Origin: an uncultured Acidimicrobiales bacterium
GTDB taxonomy: Bacteria > Actinomycetota > Acidimicrobiia > Acidimicrobiales > SHLQ01
Direction of reading: 5' to 3'
DNA: 64,000 bases
Assembly: GCA_938015295.1 (NCBI GenBank)
Contig: CALLQB010000001.1
Span: forward strand, 1 to 64,000
Positions 18,214 through 27,379 of the stretch are shown here, one piece after another. Position numbers and translations under genes: made by a program. The notes beneath the pieces are model-generated. The model made no database searches. It saw only the letters and a program-made list of their open reading frames with translations, and had not been told where the DNA came from. Every line of letters begins with the position of its first letter. Within the stretch, counting starts at the first letter, position 1.

Positions 18214-19494
18214 TTAGCTCATGTTGAGCTGGGCACGCCAGAGCTTGACGACGTCGACCGATTCGTCGAGGTCGACGTTGTCGAGCGAGATGGGGTCGTC
18301 CTGGCTCATGGCACCGGTAACCTTGGCGTACTGCACCAGGCCGATCGGCAGGTAGCCGGAAGCGTTCTCGGCGGTATCGACCAGACCGTAGGCGGTGAAG
18401 CCGCCGATGCAGTCGAGCGCTTCGCCCGGCGTCAGGTCTTTCTTCGCCATCGCCACAACTTCGGTGACATGTGGAGCGTCGACGGTAGCGAGGGGCTCAC
18501 GGTCGAGAATCACATCGGCCAACGTGAGCGGAAGCTCGAGGTGCACAAGGTGATACGGGCGGAAGAAGAAATAGTCCGGACCATCGCCCATCTTGTAGAA
18601 CCGCATCGGGGTCTCTACCAGAGCATGGGTCTCGTGCCGGGCAACCACACCAACACCAGCAGCGAAATCGCCCTCATGGGTGAAATCGACCACACCAGTG
18701 GAGTCCATCTTGGCCTGGGTGATCGCATTCGGAATATCGACCGCTGCCTTTTCGACCATGGTGCGGATGCCGTGCATGCCGCGAACGTCGGGGATCATGC
18801 CGGTCGCGTTGGCAACCACCGCCATCTCGACCTGCATCTTCGTGCCATCGCCAAATGACGTGGTCATGATGGCGCTGGTCTTGTCGCGTTCGCTGTAGGC
18901 GGCACCCGAGTCAGGCGTTTGGTGCACATTGAGATGACGCTTGCAGTTGAGCGCCACCGTCGGGTGGAAACCCCAACCGGCGATGTCTTGCATCACCCGC
19001 AGAATCACGCCCGGTTGATCGCCATCGGCAATGGAATACACCGCGCCGCTGGCCTTGGCCCGCTCGTGGAACGTGTACGCGAGCAACCCGTCGATTTCGG
19101 CGTTGAACGATACGACGTCCTGGCCGGCATCGAGGCTCGCCAGGATGGCTCGGGCCCCGTAATCGAGCGCGCCGGTCGCTTCGACCATGATGTCAATCGG
19201 CAAGCTGGCTACCGGCTCGTATGACTCGGTGTAGGCCGGTTTGCCGGCGTTGATTGCGTCGGCGAGTACACCAACGTCGTTGCTGACAACGACGTCGTCG
19301 GCGCTATAGCCGGCGAGTTCATAGGCGGCGATAGCGCGATCAGCGGTGCGATTGACGACCAAGGCTGGCCGCATCGCCGGAGCGCGCACCAGTTGGTTGA
19401 CGATCGATGTACCTACGTAACCCGCACCGATGACCGCAATTTTGGCTTCGCCGACTTCTTCGGCCCGTCGATTCATTCGATTCCAAATACCCAT
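18214..19494 (-). CDS. Homoserine-dehydrogenase-like NAD(P)-binding protein with C-terminal SAF-like domain (COG4091/DRL-like)
   Basis: KIAVIGAGYVGTSIVNQL Rossmann motif; C-term AMAKKDLTPGEALDCIGGFTAYGLVD...YLPIGLVQYAKVTGAMSQDDPIS resembles SAF; start moved to Met at 19494. Confidence 0.75.
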   Translation of the reverse strand: MGIWNRMNRRAEEVGEAKIAVIGAGYVGTSIVNQLVRAPAMRPALVVNRTADRAIAAYELAGYSADDVVVSNDVGVLADAINAGKPAYTESYEPVASLPIDIMVEATGALDYGARAILASLDAGQDVVSFNAEIDGLLAYTFHERAKASGAVYSIADGDQPGVILRVMQDIAGWGFHPTVALNCKRHLNVHQTPDSGAAYSERDKTSAIMTTSFGDGTKMQVEMAVVANATGMIPDVRGMHGIRTMVEKAAVDIPNAITQAKMDSTGVVDFTHEGDFAAGVGVVARHETHALVETPMRFYKMGDGPDYFFFRPYHLVHLELPLTLADVILDREPLATVDAPHVTEVVAMAKKDLTPGEALDCIGGFTAYGLVDTAENASGYLPIGLVQYAKVTGAMSQDDPISLDNVDLDESVDVVKLWRAQLNMS

Positions 19495-19668
19495 ATGCAA
19501 AACATAACGGCGCGTTCGCAGCACGGGTTGAGATGGTTGTACCAAATTCGGTGCGGCGGCACCGCCCGGAATGCTTTCATTTGCGATGAGATGACCGATG
19601 GAATGGTGTTCTGGCTGCAATGCTGGGATCACAGCAAACTTTCCCCGATCACCCGACAACTTGGAGCA

Positions 19669-20790
19669 ATGTTTCCCGTGGACGTCACCGCACCGATGAC
19701 TGCCGAAGAGGTCGTATTTAGCGACCTTGAAAATCTGGCGGCCGATCTCGCCGAAGATTTTCCCCGCCTTGCAGGAAAGCGTCTGGTCATCACCGGCGGC
19801 GCCGGTTTCCTTGGCTACTACCTCGTGCAAGGTGTTCTTCACTGGAACGAACACCACAACGAAGGCGAATCCGTCGACCTAGTGGTGTACGACAACTTCG
19901 TTCGCGGTCTACCTGACTGGTTGAAAGATCTCGAGAGTAACCCTGCGCTGACGTTGGTGAAACACGACATTGTGCAGCCGCCTCCGGCTGAAATGGGCGA
20001 CGTCGATTTCCTGATTCACGCCGCTTCGATTGCGTCGCCGATCTTCTACCGCGAATACCCGATCGAAACCATGGACGCGAACGTCATTGGTCTACGTCAC
20101 CTTCTCGAGTACGCAAAGGCTCAGGCCGAAAAGGGCAAACCACTCGAAAGCTTCCTCTTTTATTCAACGTCGGAAATCTACGGTGACCCTGACCCCGACA
20201 ACATTCCGACCCCCGAGACCTACCGCGGCAACGTGTCGTGCACCGGTCCACGCGCCTGCTACGACGAATCCAAGCGCTACGGCGAGACGTTATGCGTCAA
20301 CTTTGCCAAGCAGCACGGTCTGCCCATCGTTACCGCCCGTCCGTTCAACAACTACGGGCCGGGCCTCAACATCAACGACGGCCGGGTGCTTCCTGATTTT
20401 GCCCGCAACATCTTCAACGATGAAGACATCGTGCTGCTGAGCGACGGTTCGGCTACTCGCACCTTCTGCTACATCTCTGATTCGATCGCCGGGTACTACC
20501 GCATCCTTTTCCGTGGTCGCGCAGGCGAGGCCTACAACATCGGCACCGAGACGCCCGAGATTTCCATGTCATACCTTGCCGACACCGTCGCAAAGCTTGG
20601 CACCGAACAGCACGGCTGGACCGGCAAGGTCGTGCGCGGCGTCAGCGATGACCCCGAATATCTCACCGACAACCCCAATCGGCGTTGTCCGATCATTGCC
20701 AAGGCTCGCGACGAGTTGGGCTACGAACCAAAGGTTGCTTTCGAAGAAGGCATCGAACGTTCGCTCGCCTGGTACTCGGGCAACCGCTAA
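19669..20790 (+). CDS. NAD-dependent epimerase/dehydratase (nucleotide-sugar, UXS-like)
   Basis: LVITGGAGFLGYYLV, YSTSEIYGDP, YDESKRYGET, RPFNNYGPG; RBS-like ggag before ATG at 19669. Confidence 0.87.
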   Translation: MFPVDVTAPMTAEEVVFSDLENLAADLAEDFPRLAGKRLVITGGAGFLGYYLVQGVLHWNEHHNEGESVDLVVYDNFVRGLPDWLKDLESNPALTLVKHDIVQPPPAEMGDVDFLIHAASIASPIFYREYPIETMDANVIGLRHLLEYAKAQAEKGKPLESFLFYSTSEIYGDPDPDNIPTPETYRGNVSCTGPRACYDESKRYGETLCVNFAKQHGLPIVTARPFNNYGPGLNINDGRVLPDFARNIFNDEDIVLLSDGSATRTFCYISDSIAGYYRILFRGRAGEAYNIGTETPEISMSYLADTVAKLGTEQHGWTGKVVRGVSDDPEYLTDNPNRRCPIIAKARDELGYEPKVAFEEGIERSLAWYSGNR

Positions 20791-20885
20791 CGGGTTCGCC
20801 AGTCTTCCAGTCTCCAGTCTTTCAGTCTTCCAGCACCTGCTCCCACTGCTCCTCCCAGCACCGAAACAATGCAAGGCACATCATT

Positions 20886-22217
20886 ATGAAGATCTCTGTT
20901 GTAGGAACCGGCTACGTCGGACTCGTCTCCGGCGCCTGCCTGGCTGCCAAGGGCCACACCGTCAGCTGCGTCGACATCAACCCACAACGGGTCACCGACA
21001 TCAACAATGGCATCCCTCCAATTCACGAGGACGGTCTGCCAGAACTGATGGCCGAGCACGTAGGCACCAGCCTCAGCGCTACCGGCAACCTCACCGAAGC
21101 GGTCATGAACAGCTCGGTATCGCTCATCGCGGTGGGGACGCCGTATAAGGGCGACGAGATCGACCTCCCGTACATCCGAGCCGTCGCCACCCAGATCGGT
21201 GAGGTTCTCGCCGACAAAGACGACTACCACGTCGTGATCGTCAAGAGCACCGTGGTTCCCGGCACCACCGAAGACGTAGTGCTGCCGCTGCTTGAAGAAG
21301 CTTCCGGCAAGACCGCTGGAGTCGATTTTGGCGTTGGTATGAACCCTGAATTTCTTCGCGAAGGTGTCGCAATTCCTGACTTCATGGATCCCGACCGCAT
21401 CGTGATGGGCGGCATCGACGAACGCACTCTTGGGGTCATGCAGGAGATGTATGCCCCCTTCGCCGACGTCGACAAGATGACAACCACGCCGCGAACGGCC
21501 GAGATGATCAAGTACACGGCGAACTCGTTGCTGGCCACGCTTATTTCGTTCGCCAATGAGATCGGCAACATCTCGAGTGCTGTTGGCGTTGACGTTATCG
21601 AGGTCATGAAGGGTGTGCATCTCGATCACCGCTTCAACCCGATTCTCGACGACGGTGGCCGCCTCAACCCGTCGTTTCTCACCTATGTCATGGCTGGTCC
21701 GGGCTTTGGTGGCTCGTGTTTCCCCAAAGACGTAAAAGCCCTGGTTGCGCATGGCAAGGCAAAGGGGTCGTTCCCGCATGTGCTCGACGCAGTCATCGAC
21801 GTCAACGAGCGTCAGCCGGTTCGGATGGTCGAACTTCTCCAGGAGAACATTGGCGACCTTCGAGGCAAGGCCGTAACCGTTCTCGGCTGCGCCTTCAAAC
21901 CCGGAACCGACGATGTGCGCGAATCGCCATCGATTCCGATTATCCGTCATCTGGTTGATGCAGGCGCGAACGTGACCGTGCACGATCCGATCGCTCTCGA
22001 CGGTATTCGCCCGGATTTTGGCGACGCCATCACCTACGACGACAACCTCGATACCGCTCTTGCAGGTGCCGAGGGCATCATGGTGGTCACCACCTGGCCC
22101 GAGTACAAGGTGTTGCCCGAGAAACTCGCTGGCGTCAGCCCGCAACCTCCCGTGGTCGACGGACGCCGTATGTTCGCTGTCACCGACTTCGAGAACTACG
22201 CCGGAATCGGTCGCTGA
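20886..22217 (+). CDS. ugd: UDP-glucose 6-dehydrogenase family protein
   Basis: MKISVVGTGYVGLVSGACLAAKGHTVSCVDIN, GPGFGGSCFPKDVKAL, LGCAFKPGTDDVRESP. Confidence 0.95.
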   Translation: MKISVVGTGYVGLVSGACLAAKGHTVSCVDINPQRVTDINNGIPPIHEDGLPELMAEHVGTSLSATGNLTEAVMNSSVSLIAVGTPYKGDEIDLPYIRAVATQIGEVLADKDDYHVVIVKSTVVPGTTEDVVLPLLEEASGKTAGVDFGVGMNPEFLREGVAIPDFMDPDRIVMGGIDERTLGVMQEMYAPFADVDKMTTTPRTAEMIKYTANSLLATLISFANEIGNISSAVGVDVIEVMKGVHLDHRFNPILDDGGRLNPSFLTYVMAGPGFGGSCFPKDVKALVAHGKAKGSFPHVLDAVIDVNERQPVRMVELLQENIGDLRGKAVTVLGCAFKPGTDDVRESPSIPIIRHLVDAGANVTVHDPIALDGIRPDFGDAITYDDNLDTALAGAEGIMVVTTWPEYKVLPEKLAGVSPQPPVVDGRRMFAVTDFENYAGIGR

Positions 22218-22222
22218 CGGTC

Positions 22223-22242
22223 ACTCCGGTTTTTCCCGGAGT
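22223..22242 (+). terminator. Terminator-like hairpin after ugd
   Basis: ACTCCGG-tttttc-CCGGAGT 6 nt after the ugd stop. Confidence 0.55.
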
Positions 22243-22252
22243 TTACTTCCCC

Positions 22253-22300
22253 TTCTTGAACGACCTGGCGTAGCTGTTCTTGAACGACCTGGCGTAGCTG
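22253..22300. repeat. Perfect 24-bp tandem duplication
   Basis: ttcttgaacgacctggcgtagctg x2 head to tail. Confidence 0.95.
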
Positions 22301-22518
22301 CCGGCCTATGTTCATATGATCGAGAATCGCCGTCGTGTGGCAGCGGCAAAAGAATTTCTGCGCGCGCTGAATAGAGCCCCACCCGATACATCGAGCGATC
22401 TGCGGGGCGCGTTACGATTGGCCGTTACGCCTTCGGTGGCATCTCGCCCGCACCTGTTCTTGCGTGTGTGGGTAAGGCCCCACCGGACTTCGAAACACCA
22501 GAATGAAAGAAGGCCACC

Positions 22519-23763
22519 ATGCCTTGGTCAACAAGCCGCGACAGCGACGTCTTTGCCCTCATCGACGAGGAAGTCGAGCGTCAAAACACTGGACTTCAGC
22601 TCATTGCATCGGAGAACTTCACCTCTCCTGACGTGATGGAAGCTTCAGGGTCTGTGCTGACCAACAAGTACTCCGAGGGCTACCCCGGCAAGCGGTACTA
22701 CGGCGGCAACCGCGTCGTGGATCAAGTGGAGGACATCGCTCGCGACCGGGTCAAGGAACTGTTCGGTGCCGCAGCGGCAAACGTGCAGCCCCATTCGGGC
22801 GCAAACGCTAACGCAGCGGTCTTTCTCGGCCTGCTTGAGCATGGCGACACAGTTATGGGTCTTAGCCTTGACCACGGCGGTCACCTCACCCACGGCTCGC
22901 CGGTCAACTTCAGTGGCCGCCAATACAATTTCGTGTCCTATGGCGTCACCGCGAGCGACGAACGCATCGATCTCGACGAGATGCGTGAAGTAGCGCTCGC
23001 CAACAAGCCGAAACTCATCATCGCCGGAGCCACGGCCTACCCCCGTATCATCGACCCCGAACCCATCCGCGCAATCGCCGATGAAGTTGGCGCCTACTTC
23101 ATGTTCGATGCCGCCCACATCGCCGGCTTGATCGCTGGCGGTGTCCACCCAAACCCGATGCCGTTCGCCGACGTGGTCACCTTCACCACGCACAAGACCC
23201 TTCGCGGGCCAAGAGGCGGCTGCATCCTGTCGACCGAAGAACTCGGCCCGGTGATGGACAAGGCGATCTTCCCCGGGCTCCAGGGCGGCCCCCTCGAGCA
23301 CATCATTGCCGCGAAAGCTGTGGCCTTTCGCGAGGCGCAGCAGCCGGAATTTGCCGAGTACGCAGCGCAGATCGTGAAGAACGCAGCGGCACTTGCAGCT
23401 TCGCTCGGTACCAACGGCTTCCGCTTGGTATCGGGTGGTACCGACAACCATCTTCTGCTGGTCGATCTTCGTACATTCGACGAGGAGCTGACCGGTAAGG
23501 TGGCGCAGGAAGTGCTCGACCGTGCAGGGATTACGCTCAACAAAAACACGATTCCCAATGACCCACGGTCGCCCTTTGTTACCAGCGGAGTGCGTATCGG
23601 CACCCCTGCGGTCACCACCCAAGGAATGAAAGAAGCCGAGATGGCCGAGATCGGCTCGTTGATTTCACGAGCGCTACGGGAGCGTGACGATGAGGCGGCT
23701 CTTGCGGGGGTACGCGCCGATGTCGCTACGCTTTGCAGTAAGTTCACGCCATACCAATCATGA
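22519..23763 (+). CDS. glyA: Serine hydroxymethyltransferase
   Basis: [54 protein letters not shown]. Confidence 0.97.
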   Translation: MPWSTSRDSDVFALIDEEVERQNTGLQLIASENFTSPDVMEASGSVLTNKYSEGYPGKRYYGGNRVVDQVEDIARDRVKELFGAAAANVQPHSGANANAAVFLGLLEHGDTVMGLSLDHGGHLTHGSPVNFSGRQYNFVSYGVTASDERIDLDEMREVALANKPKLIIAGATAYPRIIDPEPIRAIADEVGAYFMFDAAHIAGLIAGGVHPNPMPFADVVTFTTHKTLRGPRGGCILSTEELGPVMDKAIFPGLQGGPLEHIIAAKAVAFREAQQPEFAEYAAQIVKNAAALAASLGTNGFRLVSGGTDNHLLLVDLRTFDEELTGKVAQEVLDRAGITLNKNTIPNDPRSPFVTSGVRIGTPAVTTQGMKEAEMAEIGSLISRALRERDDEAALAGVRADVATLCSKFTPYQS

Positions 23764-23804
23764 CCGATAGAAGAAAAATGACTTACAGGCGTCAGGGCTA
23801 AACG

Positions 23805-24959
23805 TTGCCCTCTGTTGCTTCCTACGGCGTAATCCTCGCCGTTGCTGCGATCGTCACCTTGGTGACCACACCAATCGTCCAGTTTTTCGCTGAACGATGG
23901 GGCCACATGGTCGCGCCAGATGAGCGCATGGCGCATGACAAACCAACGGCGACCCTTGGTGGCGTTGCGATGGTGTTCGGCCTGCTCGCCGCCATCATGG
24001 TTGCCTCACAGATGGACGACTTTGACGCCGTTTTTGCGTCGGGTACCGAGTTGCTTGGTGTTGCGTTTGCCGCAGTGTGGATCTTCGGCGTAGGTGTGTA
24101 CGACGACCTCCGCGAAATTTCCGCGCCGGCAAAGATCGCCGGGATGGTGGTCGCGGCCAGTATCTTGTCGCTCGCCGGTGTCAGCCTGCTGTTCTTCCGA
24201 GTGCCGTTCTTTGAGTTGGTAACCCTTTCTTCTGACTGGTCTGCACTGCTCACCGTTCTGTGGGTGGTCGGTATGGCCAATGCGGTCAACCTGATCGACG
24301 GTCTCGACGGCTTGGCCGCGGGCATCGTCGCTATCGCTAGCGGAACGTTCTTCCTGTACTCGTTGCGACTGGCCGACGCCGAGGTGATCTTCCCCGGTAA
24401 CCCCGGCGCACTTCTCGCCATCATCACGCTTGGTCTGGTCATTGGGTTCCTGCCGCACAACGTCCATCCGGCAAAGATCTTCATGGGCGACGGGGGAGCG
24501 TTGCTCCTTGGCTTACTCATGGCGGCATCGACGATGTCAGTCGGCGGCCGAACCTCTGCAGAGTTCTCCGGACAGTCGTTCTTCTTCTTTGCGCCGATCT
24601 TCATCCCACTGGTGATTCTGGCGGTGCCAATCGTCGACGTCGTATTCGCCATCATTCGTCGAACATTTGGCGGCCAGAGCGTGGCCTCAGCGGACCTCGG
24701 ACATCTCCATCACCGTCTGGTGCGCCTCGGCCATGGCCACAGGCGATCAGTCATCATCATGTGGCTCTGGACAGCGTTGCTGTCGGGGTTTGTGTTGTAC
24801 CCCACCTACACCGGCGAGGGCGATGCAATTGTGCCGCTTGGCATTGGTGCCCTTGGCTTGTTGTTGTTCTCGGTTTTTCATCCGAGTGGCCGCACCCGCA
24901 AGGCAATGCAGCGAGAGGTCGCCGAATCAGCTGGTGTCGAGGCTGCCGAACCGGGCTGA
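23805..24959 (+). CDS. wecA: Undecaprenyl-phosphate GlcNAc-1-phosphate transferase family (WecA/Rfe/TagO-like)
   Basis: Multi-TM; DERMAHDKPTATLGG, GVYDDLREISAPAKI, NAVNLIDGLDGLAAG, FMGDGGALLLG, HLHHRLVRLGH; TTG start. Confidence 0.92.
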   Translation: MPSVASYGVILAVAAIVTLVTTPIVQFFAERWGHMVAPDERMAHDKPTATLGGVAMVFGLLAAIMVASQMDDFDAVFASGTELLGVAFAAVWIFGVGVYDDLREISAPAKIAGMVVAASILSLAGVSLLFFRVPFFELVTLSSDWSALLTVLWVVGMANAVNLIDGLDGLAAGIVAIASGTFFLYSLRLADAEVIFPGNPGALLAIITLGLVIGFLPHNVHPAKIFMGDGGALLLGLLMAASTMSVGGRTSAEFSGQSFFFFAPIFIPLVILAVPIVDVVFAIIRRTFGGQSVASADLGHLHHRLVRLGHGHRRSVIIMWLWTALLSGFVLYPTYTGEGDAIVPLGIGALGLLLFSVFHPSGRTRKAMQREVAESAGVEAAEPG

Positions 24960-25006
24960 AGCCCGGCCACACGTGTGACAAAGTCACTCCGGCGCCTTAA
25001 AAACCG

Positions 25007-26206
25007 ATGAGCGGGGCCGACTTTGACAGTAGTAATCGTTTTGCTTTTTTGGCTACTGCTTCAGGAGAAGCCGCCCGTGTCAGCCCTTTCTCGAACTTTG
25101 CGACTGGTAACCATCCGGTGACCAATCCACGGGTGGTGGTGTTTAGCCAGCGCGGGCTTCGACCCAAGGTCTCTCGGTGCAGCGGATTCGAGTTCGAAGA
25201 CGTTCTCGCCTCGGTGACCAATGCACAGATTGTTTCGCCGACCCACAATCGCTTCACCCCTCTGGCCGAACCACTGATCAACCGTTTGAACAAGCGGTTC
25301 GTGTTGGGAGCCAAGGTCGATGCGCCGTTTGGTTGTGCGACCATCTCGGCCCAGCACGACATTTTGTTTGCACTTTTTCAGTTGCCCTCGGACTTGGTGG
25401 CGCTTTCTGCTTTGCGGGACTCCGACCGGTTCGCGAAGAAGATCTGCTTCATCGAAGAGATGTGGGCTGCAGATCTTGACCGTTGGAAGGGCCACATTGA
25501 ACGGCTGAACGAGTTCGACCATGTCTTTCTAGCCTCAGCTGGAACGGTCTCCGCGCTGCAACAGCGCCTGACGACGCCGGTCTCGTTTCTTCCCTTTGGC
25601 GTCGATGCGCTGAAGTTCGGACCGCGCGACGCCGACAAGCCACGGCCGATCGATGTGAACAACATCGGCCGTCGTTCGGCGGTGACACACCTGGCACTGC
25701 GAGAGTGGGCCCGTTCGACCGGTCGCATGTACTACTTCGATACGTTTACGCCTGGGTACGTCTATGACTTCCGCGAGCATCGCGAACTGCTGGCAACCGT
25801 CAACCAGGCGAGCAAGTACGTCATTACCAACCGTGGCATCGGGGCGAACCCCGAGCGCACCAATTGGCAGGCTGAGCTGAGCTTCAAGTATTTCGAAGTT
25901 GTTGCCTCGGGCGGCATCATCGTCGGCGAGCCGCCGACGATGCCAGAGTTCGAGAAGCTGTTCGATTGGGAAGACGCGTCGGTGGACGTGCCATTCGATT
26001 GCGCGGATATCGGCGACGTGCTTGAAGAGCTCGATGCGGATCCCGCAAGAGTGGCCCGAGCTCGAAAGCTCAATCTCCGTGCTGGCTACGAGCGCCACGA
26101 TGGGCTCTACCGGGTCGAAGAGATGTTTGAGGCTGTTGGTGTGTCGCTTGGCGACAAAGCCGCAGAACGTCGAGCAGAGCTGCTCAAGCGCTCCAACGCC
26201 CTGTAA
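25007..26206 (+). CDS. Glycosyltransferase-like protein (GT-B, CgeB-type C-terminal region)
   Basis: C-terminal ELSFKYFEVVASGGIIVGEPPTMPEFEKLFDWED resembles group 1 glycosyltransferases; located in polysaccharide block. Confidence 0.65.
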   Translation: MSGADFDSSNRFAFLATASGEAARVSPFSNFATGNHPVTNPRVVVFSQRGLRPKVSRCSGFEFEDVLASVTNAQIVSPTHNRFTPLAEPLINRLNKRFVLGAKVDAPFGCATISAQHDILFALFQLPSDLVALSALRDSDRFAKKICFIEEMWAADLDRWKGHIERLNEFDHVFLASAGTVSALQQRLTTPVSFLPFGVDALKFGPRDADKPRPIDVNNIGRRSAVTHLALREWARSTGRMYYFDTFTPGYVYDFREHRELLATVNQASKYVITNRGIGANPERTNWQAELSFKYFEVVASGGIIVGEPPTMPEFEKLFDWEDASVDVPFDCADIGDVLEELDADPARVARARKLNLRAGYERHDGLYRVEEMFEAVGVSLGDKAAERRAELLKRSNAL

Positions 26207-26222
26207 TCGTCAACGGGGTGAA

Positions 26223-26249
26223 CCTGTGCGGCTGCAGTAGCCGCACAGG
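26223..26249. terminator. Bidirectional terminator-like palindrome between convergent genes
   Basis: CCTGTGCGGCT-gcagt-AGCCGCACAGG, perfect 11-bp stem. Confidence 0.65.
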
Positions 26250-26255
26250 ATCAAC

Positions 26256-27323
26256 TCACAGGTTGCGGAGACGCTGCGCGAGATAGCTCACCGGGTTGCC
26301 GACGCGGTCCTTGTTCGCTGCGAAGCTGCGACCGAGCGCAAGCGGGAATGTGCCGTAGCCCTTGACCCGGCCAGCGAGTGTGGGTGACACCGGCTCGAGT
26401 GCATAGCCGGCTTCGATCATTTTGGCTTTGGCTACCGACTGAATGAGTGCGATTTCGGTGTCGTCGAGACGTTTCTTCCAACGCGCAACCGCTTCGGTCG
26501 AGATGCCGTGCGCATCGTTGAAGTTCGAGAACGAACTGTTGCTCATTGCGACATTCATCATGTCTTTGCTGAAGCTCAGGTCGAGCCAGTCGCAAAGGTC
26601 GCGCACATGGGGCTCGGGGTCGGCCACGAGATCTTCGTACTTCTGGATATAGACGCGGTCCGGGCCGAACTCTTTGTAGGCGCTCAGCATCGAGCCTGCC
26701 TGGCCCCGCCACAGCGTGGCGAGGATCAGCGGGTGGTACGAACGGCGGGCTCGAAGCATCTCTTCTTCGAGGATCACCGCATGATCAGGATCGGTTTCGA
26801 GGTCGAATCCGCCCTGGTTTCGCCAATCCCGGTACGACGCAGTCACCGCACGGGGGTCTCGCATCATGCCGACGATGCGTGCATCGGGATATCGCTCGAG
26901 CATGTCGCCGATCCGAAAGACGTGGCGTGGCGTCTTCTCACCAAAGATTGACACGCTGTCGTCTTTGGCGACCATCATGACGTAGGCCTCGAAGTAGGCA
27001 TCGGCCGTGCCGCCGAGTTCGTCGGCGAGCGCGGCGAGGTCGTCGCGGTGCATCCAGCCTTTGTCGGCTTCACCACCATGGCCAAACGGCCGGTGGGTCT
27101 GGGCGAGGAAGTAGTCCTGGACGGCGCGCAACTCGGCGCCGCGGAGCACTGCTGTTGCGGGGGCCTCGACCGTCGTGCGGATGTCGTCGAAGTAGTGCGT
27201 TTCGGGAGCGATGCTGACGGTGGAATGGCCGGTCAGTAGCTCGCGCATCATGTCGGTGCCAGAACGCGAGGGTCCGACGACGAAAATGGGCTTCTTAAGG
27301 GGGACGAAGTTGGGATTGTCCAT
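26256..27323 (-). CDS. Sulfotransferase family protein
   Basis: KKPIFVVGPSRSGTDMMRELLTGHSTVSIAPETHYFDD (PAPS loop), RIVGMMRDPRAVTASYRDWR. Confidence 0.87.
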   Translation of the reverse strand: MDNPNFVPLKKPIFVVGPSRSGTDMMRELLTGHSTVSIAPETHYFDDIRTTVEAPATAVLRGAELRAVQDYFLAQTHRPFGHGGEADKGWMHRDDLAALADELGGTADAYFEAYVMMVAKDDSVSIFGEKTPRHVFRIGDMLERYPDARIVGMMRDPRAVTASYRDWRNQGGFDLETDPDHAVILEEEMLRARRSYHPLILATLWRGQAGSMLSAYKEFGPDRVYIQKYEDLVADPEPHVRDLCDWLDLSFSKDMMNVAMSNSSFSNFNDAHGISTEAVARWKKRLDDTEIALIQSVAKAKMIEAGYALEPVSPTLAGRVKGYGTFPLALGRSFAANKDRVGNPVSYLAQRLRNL

Positions 27324-27379
27324 GAGGAATTCTTCGACTTTCTTGGCGGGTGTCTTGAGTAGTGCGTGTGGCTTGGCTG

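Noticed and set aside
20800-20833. CAGTCTTCCAG direct repeats between the epimerase and ugd, considered as CRISPR-like or regulatory
   Set aside because: Only short imperfect pyrimidine-rich repeats, no spacer structure
20787-22145. 452 aa minus-strand ORF antisense to ugd
   Set aside because: Composition-driven shadow frame; ugd on the plus strand has all family motifs
22360-22500. ZTP (pfl) riboswitch upstream of glyA
   Set aside because: GUGGG...CCACCGG-like segment present but the remaining core motifs are absent by eye
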